A stretch of DNA of 11,243 nucleotides from an uncultured Actinomycetes bacterium (GTDB lineage Bacteria; Actinomycetota; Actinomycetes; Nanopelagicales; Nanopelagicaceae): assembly GCA_903928395.1 (NCBI GenBank), contig CAIYQS010000069.1, positions 1 to 11,243 of the forward strand, in the 5' to 3' direction. Position 1 is the stretch's first letter. Each line of letters opens with the position of its first letter. Positions 6,633 through 11,243 of this stretch are shown piece after piece. The position numbers and the translations under genes were made by a program. The notes under the pieces were generated by a model. It saw nothing but the letters and a program-made list of their open reading frames with translations, was not told where the DNA came from and did not search any database.

Positions 6633-7226
6633 ATGACCCCGGCACCTGGTGCGGGTGGCGAAGCGAAACGGAAAAAACGTCGGAGACGGCGTCCTGCGGG
6701 GCCACCAACACCACCAAATTCTTTATCTGCGGATAAACCCGAACCAGGGGTCACCCCTGCCAAGAGGGCGCCAGTCAAAAAACGTCCGACCTACGCCAAG
6801 CGAGTCGATGAAGTGAGCGCGGGCGGTCTTGTTATCGATGGATCTGGAACTAAGGGATTGTTGATAGGAAGGCGCGATCTTAAAGATGCCTCTCGTGAAC
6901 GGTTGCTGTGGTCCCTCCCGAAAGGTCATATAGAAGCCGGAGAAACACCAGAAGAAGCTGCCATTCGTGAAGTGGCTGAAGAAACCGGAATTGAAAGTGA
7001 GATCTCGCGCGAACTAGGGATCATTGATTTTTGGTTTATGGCTGGAGGAAAACGAATCCATAAGACAGTTCACCACTATCTCTTTCGTGAAATCGGCGGA
7101 ACTCTCTCACCGCAAGTCACAGAAGTTGATGATGTTGGGTGGTTCCCCTTGGATGAAATAATTTCACTTTTAGCTTACCCCGATGAGAAGAAGTTAATTG
7201 CAAAATCTGGGGACCTCAAAGCATGA
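6633..7226 (+). CDS. mutT4: NUDIX hydrolase, MutT4-like (Rv3908-like)
   Basis: A 197-residue protein. The NUDIX box is complete and exact, from G98 to I120: G98, E104, R112-E113, E116-E117 and G119, where the glutamates bind the metal ions that drive pyrophosphate cleavage of nucleoside diphosphate-linked substrates. The core begins near residue 60 (VSAGGLVID) and includes LLWSLPKGHIEAGE and KTVHHYLF. The first 55 residues are low-complexity and very basic, with KRKKRRRRR (12-20), then proline, lysine and alanine; M. tuberculosis MutT4 has a similar basic tail, so it is probably genuine. MutT proteins clear damaged nucleotides, but the true substrate here cannot be read from sequence. The stop overlaps the start of the DUF6049 gene (ATGA), so the two are translationally coupled. 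Confidence 0.92.
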   Translation: MTPAPGAGGEAKRKKRRRRRPAGPPTPPNSLSADKPEPGVTPAKRAPVKKRPTYAKRVDEVSAGGLVIDGSGTKGLLIGRRDLKDASRERLLWSLPKGHIEAGETPEEAAIREVAEETGIESEISRELGIIDFWFMAGGKRIHKTVHHYLFREIGGTLSPQVTEVDDVGWFPLDEIISLLAYPDEKKLIAKSGDLKA

Positions 7227-8323
7227 AGCGTGTGATGGCAATTTTGGCGGCGCTCTCTTTTATATTTATTTCAGCTCCCGCCGCTCAAGCCACTATAACG
7301 ATTCTTCTCACCGAACCTTCTCACCGCCAAATTAACGGACAATTCATTGATGATGAATTAGCGACCTCACTCGGGATAAATGGTCGACTTGGTCAATTAG
7401 TTTTTAGCCCTCCTGTCGGAAAACGACGGTGGGTAATTGACCCATCTCTGATTGAAGATGTGACGGCCATGAGTAAGGGTTACTCGCTTACTTCAGGTAA
7501 AGCGGGTTTGGGCCAAGCAGCTGCCCAATCTTGGTTAGCGCAACTTAAAATTGATATTAGCTCTGATGACGTTACTGCAATGGCGTATGGAAATCCCTCG
7601 CTCTATTGGGTTAATCAACTCTCCCCGCACCAGGTTAACTATGTATTGACGATTTCCCAGTCACGGCTTCAATCACTTCTTAATGAACCGGTCGCCGCGC
7701 CATCTCATTATCGATACAACTATAAATTCGATATCTCTAGTTCAGATATTTCAATAATAAAGGCGGATTCAGTTAACTTTTCGCAAACTGCGGCCTACGT
7801 TGATCCCACAACGATAGACACCTATCGACTCGCTTTGATCAAAATTTTGAATCCGAACCTAACCAAAGATCGACGCGAATATTTGATTCGCGACTTTACT
7901 TCAACGGCTTTCGCACAGATCCATCTTGTTCATCTAAGTCAAGGAAAATTCACGGTTACATCCACTCATCAGAATCTGCCTATTACAATCACAAATGGTT
8001 TTCCTAGTGAAATTAAGGTAACTCTGCGTGTGGTCCCCATCAATCCAAAAGTGCAAGTGGGCAACCTTGAAATCCAAACACTTCCAGCAAATTCCAAAAT
8101 ACAAGTGATGGTTCCTATCGACGTATTAACATCCGGCGATTCCGGGCTGAACGTTGAAGTCATAAGTTCACAGGGAAATCTTTTGGGAGATCCAGTTTCT
8201 TACCCACTCAAGCTTTCAGTAATTAGTCCGATAGCCACTTGGTTTACAACTGGAGCCGCCATATTGCTCTTTGTTGCGGCTACCATCCAGAGCATTCGTC
8301 GCATTAGAAGAAGACAAAGATGA
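7223..8323 (+). CDS. DUF6049 family secreted, C-terminally membrane-anchored protein (Rv3909-like, short form)
   Basis: A 366-residue protein of unknown function. It has a signal peptide with a likely cut after AQA (residue 23), an extracytoplasmic body, and one C-terminal membrane helix (about 337-356) ending in the cytosolic basic tail RRIRRRQR. The last 130 residues follow the family pattern: GKFTVTSTHQNLPITITNG, a beta-rich Ig-like stretch, then VPIDVLTSGDSG and LGDPVSYPLKLSVIS before the anchor. The M. tuberculosis counterpart Rv3909 is about 800 residues, so this one is less than half as long and lacks most of the N-terminal part. It sits between mutT4 and murJ with ATGA overlaps at both ends. 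The constant pairing with murJ suggests, but does not show, a role near lipid II export. GGGGA about 12 bases upstream may help initiation. Confidence 0.83.
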   Translation: MKRVMAILAALSFIFISAPAAQATITILLTEPSHRQINGQFIDDELATSLGINGRLGQLVFSPPVGKRRWVIDPSLIEDVTAMSKGYSLTSGKAGLGQAAAQSWLAQLKIDISSDDVTAMAYGNPSLYWVNQLSPHQVNYVLTISQSRLQSLLNEPVAAPSHYRYNYKFDISSSDISIIKADSVNFSQTAAYVDPTTIDTYRLALIKILNPNLTKDRREYLIRDFTSTAFAQIHLVHLSQGKFTVTSTHQNLPITITNGFPSEIKVTLRVVPINPKVQVGNLEIQTLPANSKIQVMVPIDVLTSGDSGLNVEVISSQGNLLGDPVSYPLKLSVISPIATWFTTGAAILLFVAATIQSIRRIRRRQR

Positions 8324-9915
8324 GTGATGATTCAATAGTTCGCTCTTCGGCAATCATGGCGGCTGGAACATTTGTCTCCAGAATTACCGGTTTAATTCGT
8401 GGACTTCTCCTCGTGGCGGTTTTAGGAACAACGCTTCTGGGCGACACATACAACGTCGCTAACACGATGCCCAATATCTTGTATAACCTCATCATTGGTG
8501 GCGCGTTAACTGCCGTCTTCGTACCCCAATTGGTGCGTGCCATCCGAGAGTCCGATGGGGGGTCGGCATTTATTTCGCGGTTAGTGACTGCAACATGTGT
8601 TGTGCTTGGTCTGCTTGTAATTCTTTCGATTGTTGGAGCTCCACTATTAGTCCACTTATTCGCAGGTAGTTATTCCGGTCGACCCGAATTTAGTCTCACA
8701 GTGCTGTTTATGCGTTACTGCTTACCCCAAATTTTCTTTATGGGTCTCTTTGCGCTCCTCGGACAAGTTGCCAACGCCAAAGGAAAATTTGGGCCAATGA
8801 TGTGGGCTCCTGTTTTTAATAACATTGTTGTCATCGCAGTATTTGGATACTTTTTACATGTTTCAAAGGGGTGGAGCGTAACTACAATTACGCGCGGCCA
8901 AGCAACGCTTTTAGGATTGGGAACAACAGTCGGGTATGCCGTTCAACTCGCGTGCTTAATTCCGGTCCTTAAGCAAACCAAAATTAAAATTCGACTGAGA
9001 TTTGATTGGCGAGATCCAGAAATCAAAAAATCTCTTCATTTGGCAACGTGGACGTTAGTTTTCGCGGCAATATCACAACTGAGTTATTTAGTGACGGTGA
9101 ACTTATCTACTCGCGCCGCCGTACAGGCGGCAAAAGAGGGGATAAAAACAGGTGTTGGTTACACGCCTTATGGAAATGCCTATTTAATTCTTTTACTTCC
9201 ACATTCGGTTATAACCATTTCAATTGTCACCGCGATCCTTCCCTTGCTATCGAGTCATGCACTTGATCAGAAATTTTCGGATATTCATGACGAATTGATT
9301 CGGGCTATTCGGCTTGTTGGAATTATTACCGTGCCGAGCGCAATTGCCTTTTTACTTTATGGTCCGCTGATTACTCGAACACTCTTCTTTGGTATATCCA
9401 ACGCCGACGCGCGTTATCTCGGTCTTGTCCTATCAGCCTTCTCGCTCGGTTTGATGCCGCTAAGTGTCAATTTGATAGCACTTCGAGGTCTCAATGCCTT
9501 TGAAAATGTAAAATTGCAGGTGGTTAGCAATGCGGTGGCCAATATCGTCGCAAGCATCGTCGCGTTCTTAGCCGCGTTAGCGCTCCCGGCAAAATGGGTA
9601 ACCGTTGGTCTGGCGGCGGCACTGGCGTTTAGCTATTACATTGGAGCCTGGACCTCGATCAGGCTTTTACGACGATACAAGATCATGATTCGAACTCGCG
9701 AAATAACCGATCTCTATCTGCGACTAGCTCTCATTTACGCGGTGATAGCTGTCCCGCTCTACTTTTTTATGAACCATATTCCTGGCGGGAATACGACGAG
9801 GCTAATTGTTGTTTTAGCCGTGAGCGGTTTGGGCTACCTTGGGCTCGCCAAGACCTTTAAGATCACGGAAGTGGGCGCGGCCTTCTCCCTCTTTTTAAAG
9901 ATCGGTCGCTCCTAA
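8320..9915 (+). CDS. murJ: Lipid II flippase MurJ (MviN family)
   Basis: A 531-residue polytopic protein, about 14 membrane helices, that carries lipid II from the inner to the outer face of the membrane for peptidoglycan synthesis. The N-terminal signature is clear: SRITGLIRG with R21 and R27, then GDTYNVANTMPN with D42 and NLIIGGALTAVFVPQL. These match by position the functionally important R18, R24 and D39 of E. coli MurJ (offset of three). PHSVITISIVTAILPLLS and the later GLMPLSVNLIALRGLNAFEN segment are also typical. The length fits the bare transporter; the pseudokinase and extracellular extension of mycobacterial Rv3910 are absent. ATG overlaps the DUF6049 stop (ATGA) with only a weak purine run upstream, implying coupled translation. 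It would supply substrate to the penicillin-binding protein encoded in this window. Confidence 0.95.
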   Translation: MSDDSIVRSSAIMAAGTFVSRITGLIRGLLLVAVLGTTLLGDTYNVANTMPNILYNLIIGGALTAVFVPQLVRAIRESDGGSAFISRLVTATCVVLGLLVILSIVGAPLLVHLFAGSYSGRPEFSLTVLFMRYCLPQIFFMGLFALLGQVANAKGKFGPMMWAPVFNNIVVIAVFGYFLHVSKGWSVTTITRGQATLLGLGTTVGYAVQLACLIPVLKQTKIKIRLRFDWRDPEIKKSLHLATWTLVFAAISQLSYLVTVNLSTRAAVQAAKEGIKTGVGYTPYGNAYLILLLPHSVITISIVTAILPLLSSHALDQKFSDIHDELIRAIRLVGIITVPSAIAFLLYGPLITRTLFFGISNADARYLGLVLSAFSLGLMPLSVNLIALRGLNAFENVKLQVVSNAVANIVASIVAFLAALALPAKWVTVGLAAALAFSYYIGAWTSIRLLRRYKIMIRTREITDLYLRLALIYAVIAVPLYFFMNHIPGGNTTRLIVVLAVSGLGYLGLAKTFKITEVGAAFSLFLKIGRS

Positions 9916-9943
9916 ATTAAAGCTCAAAGACTTTCAAGAGAGA

Positions 9944-9949
9944 TACGGT
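9944..9949 (+). promoter_or_regulatory. Putative -10 box for a leaderless trxB transcript
   Basis: TACGGT (TANNNT) lies 6 bases before the GTG start at 9956, inside the 40-base gap after murJ. No Shine-Dalgarno sequence lies between them. It suggests trxB has its own leaderless promoter in addition to any read-through from murJ. I see no convincing -35 box. Confidence 0.4.
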
Positions 9950-9955
9950 GCTTCG

Positions 9956-10888
9956 GTGAGTGAAACAATCCATGACCTCATAATCGTTGGCTCTGGTCCA
10001 GCTGGGTATACCGCTGGAATTTACGCCGCCCGAGCTCAATTATCACCCGTCCTCTATGAAGGTTCCGTGACCGCTGGTGGGGCTCTCATGAATACAACTG
10101 AAGTAGAGAATTTTCCGGGCTTTCCAGCGGGAATAATCGGTCCTGACTTGATGGATAACCTCAAGGCACAAGCAGAAAAATTTGGCACGAAACTGGTGCG
10201 GGATGACATCACCAAGATGGAACTTGATGGACCTGTAAAAGTCCTGACAGACGGTTCGGGAAATGTTCTACGATCAAAAGCTGTTATTTTGGCAACTGGT
10301 TCGGCCTATAAAGAAATTGGCTTAGCTAACGAAAAGCGATTGTCTGGACGCGGAGTTTCGTGGTGCGCTACCTGCGACGGCTTCTTCTTTCGCGATCAAG
10401 AAATTGCTGTGGTTGGTGGTGGCGACTCAGCCATGGAAGAAGCAACCTTCCTCACTCGATTTGCTTCAAAGGTTGTCGTAATTCATAGACGAGATTCTTT
10501 ACGCGCTTCAAAAATTATGATTGATAGAGCAAACGCCAATCCCAAAATTGAATTCTTATGGAACACCGAAGTCGTAGATGTACTCGGTGGTGACAATGTC
10601 ACTGGACTCAAATTACGAAATACCGTTGATGGCACAGAAAGTGAAAGAGCCTTCACGGGACTATTTGTCGCAATTGGTCATTCTCCTCGAAGTGAACTTC
10701 TTTTAGGTCAAGTGAATCTTGACGATGAAGGCTACGTAAAAGTGGATGTCCATTCAACGCGGACGAATCTTTCTGGGGTCTTCGCATGTGGTGATCTAGT
10801 TGACCACACGTACCGGCAAGCGATTACCGCTGCAGGATCAGGATGCGCCGCAGCTCTAGATGCTGAAAGATTCTTGGCCGGGCACTAG
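9956..10888 (+). CDS. trxB: Thioredoxin reductase (NADPH)
   Basis: A 310-residue flavoenzyme that uses NADPH to reduce thioredoxin in the cytosol; the length is normal. The FAD-binding domain begins with VGSGPAGYTAGIYAAR (11-26, dinucleotide fold) and has TTEVENFPGFP (47-57). The inserted NADPH domain carries the redox pair CATC (C137, C140) followed by D141, VVGGGDSAMEEA (152-163) and HRRD (177-180). The C-terminal FAD part has GVFACGDLVD and YRQAITAAGSGCAAALDAE. GGAL replaces the GGQL seen in E. coli before the TTEVENFPGF motif, a form I associate with actinobacterial enzymes. The start is GTG at 9956, matching the family N-terminus. It stands directly before its partner trxA, 61 bases away. 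Between murJ and trxB there is no sigma factor pair, unlike M. tuberculosis. Confidence 0.97.
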   Translation: MSETIHDLIIVGSGPAGYTAGIYAARAQLSPVLYEGSVTAGGALMNTTEVENFPGFPAGIIGPDLMDNLKAQAEKFGTKLVRDDITKMELDGPVKVLTDGSGNVLRSKAVILATGSAYKEIGLANEKRLSGRGVSWCATCDGFFFRDQEIAVVGGGDSAMEEATFLTRFASKVVVIHRRDSLRASKIMIDRANANPKIEFLWNTEVVDVLGGDNVTGLKLRNTVDGTESERAFTGLFVAIGHSPRSELLLGQVNLDDEGYVKVDVHSTRTNLSGVFACGDLVDHTYRQAITAAGSGCAAALDAERFLAGH

Positions 10889-10898
10889 AATTAGGTCG

Positions 10899-10928
10899 TT
10901 GAATATATGAGGGTCTTACATTTACGTT
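10899..10928 (+). promoter_or_regulatory. Putative trxA promoter
   Basis: TTGAAT (10899-10904, four of six to TTGACA) and TACGTT (10923-10928, TANNNT) are separated by 18 bases in the trxB-trxA gap. Transcription would start near 10935, giving a leader of about 15 bases that contains the trxA Shine-Dalgarno sequence. TACATT (10917-10922) is an overlapping alternative with poorer spacing. Confidence 0.38.
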
Positions 10929-10937
10929 GATTAAATT

Positions 10938-10945
10938 AGGGAGAG
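10938..10945 (+). promoter_or_regulatory. Shine-Dalgarno sequence of trxA
   Basis: AGGGAGAG sits with its AGGGAG core 6 bases before the trxA ATG at 10950. This is a good ribosome-binding site, in contrast to the SD-less starts of trxB, mutT4 and the MFS gene, and it fixes the trxA start. Confidence 0.72.
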
Positions 10946-10949
10946 AAAT

Positions 10950-11243
10950 ATGAGCAATACATCGCCAGTAACCGCTGCAACTTTTGATGAGGTTGTTCTC
11001 AAAAGCACGACACCAGTCCTAGTGGATTTCTGGGCAGAGTGGTGTGGTCCTTGTCGCGCGGTTGGACCAATTTTGGAAGAAATTGCTGCCGAGCATGCCG
11101 GGAAAATCAAAATTGTGAAACTTAACACCGATGAAGAAGCTTCGATTGCTATGAAGTATGGCATTACATCGATTCCTACTTTAAATGTTTATGTTGGTGG
11201 TCAAGTTGTAAAAAGCATTGTTGGAGCAAAACCAAAACCTGCT
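10950..11243 (+). CDS. trxA: Thioredoxin (C-terminus cut by window edge)
   Basis: Ninety-eight codons are visible, and a typical thioredoxin has about 105 to 110 residues, so only the last few are missing. The active site is WCGPC with C32 and C35 inside VDFWAEWCGPCRAVGP, and the cis-proline loop is seen as ITSIPTLNVY with P76. VLVDFWA and IVKLNTDEE are the usual central strands. It is reduced by the TrxB encoded just upstream and passes electrons to disulphide-bearing targets such as ribonucleotide reductase. ATG at 10950 is preceded by a good Shine-Dalgarno sequence. In M. tuberculosis the same gene order holds (trxB2-trxC), and the parB/parA region lies a little further on. Confidence 0.97.
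   Translation, partial: MSNTSPVTAATFDEVVLKSTTPVLVDFWAEWCGPCRAVGPILEEIAAEHAGKIKIVKLNTDEEASIAMKYGITSIPTLNVYVGGQVVKSIVGAKPKPA

Noticed and set aside
6572..6778. Leftward 68-residue frame across the cca/mutT4 gap
   Set aside because: It is antisense to the low-complexity basic tail of the NUDIX gene, and its Gly/Ala/Arg-rich sequence reflects that tail.
9915..9955. Terminator between murJ and trxB
   Set aside because: Only a four-base AAAG/CTTT match is present with no T-tract, too weak to call.
1..11243. Search for a novel system: defence island, CRISPR, toxin-antitoxin, prophage, transposon, tRNA-linked integration
   Set aside because: Every sizeable open frame is accounted for by known actinobacterial families in conserved order. 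I saw no repeat array, terminal inverted repeats, transposase, integrase or tRNA gene.

Overview
The window reads as an ordinary, tightly packed, origin-proximal segment of an actinobacterial chromosome. Base composition is low for the phylum (roughly mid-40s % G+C by eye). Gaps are only about 10 to 110 bases and stop/start codons overlap. Gene content matches well-known actinobacterial neighbourhoods: the Mycobacterium tuberculosis Rv0049-Rv0050(ponA1)-Rv0051-Rv0053(rpsF) block and the Rv3907c(pcnA)-Rv3908(mutT4)-Rv3909-Rv3910(murJ)-Rv3913(trxB)-Rv3914(trxC) block, here side by side. Low G+C, compaction and this gene set suggest a streamlined lineage, such as the freshwater acI group (Nanopelagicales). 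That placement is inference, and other small-genome actinobacteria are possible.

Layout. Bases 1-3816 form a leftward operon: a DUF5318 zinc-ribbon protein, a class A penicillin-binding protein, a GT87-type membrane glycosyltransferase, then the first codons of rpsF (ribosomal protein S6), which has a structured leader. A rightward major facilitator gene (3860-5152) diverges from this operon. It meets the leftward CCA-adding enzyme gene (5099-6568) tail to tail with a 54-base overlap. From 6633 everything runs rightward: a MutT4-like NUDIX hydrolase, a secreted and membrane-anchored DUF6049 protein, the lipid II flippase MurJ (these three joined by ATGA overlaps), thioredoxin reductase, and thioredoxin cut by the window edge. 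By comparison with other Actinobacteria, parB/parA and dnaA/oriC would be expected beyond the right edge, and ssb/rpsR/rplI/dnaB beyond the left.

How the genes work together. The main theme is envelope construction: MurJ flips lipid II, the penicillin-binding protein polymerises and cross-links it, and the GT87 enzyme probably glycosylates an envelope lipid or polymer. DUF5318 and DUF6049 are conserved partners of unknown function. TrxB and TrxA form the cytosolic thiol-reducing pair, the CCA enzyme finishes tRNA 3' ends, and rpsF starts the S6/SSB/S18/L9 cluster.

I found no mobile element, CRISPR array, phage, tRNA/rRNA gene, defence island or novel system. The points worth a second look are regulatory (a possible Shine-Dalgarno-sequestering rpsF leader, repeated TANNNT boxes 6-8 bases before start codons, a terminator-like hairpin inside a coding overlap) and comparative (a short DUF6049 protein, no sigM pair next to trxB). 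No stretch over 300 bases lacks a gene.
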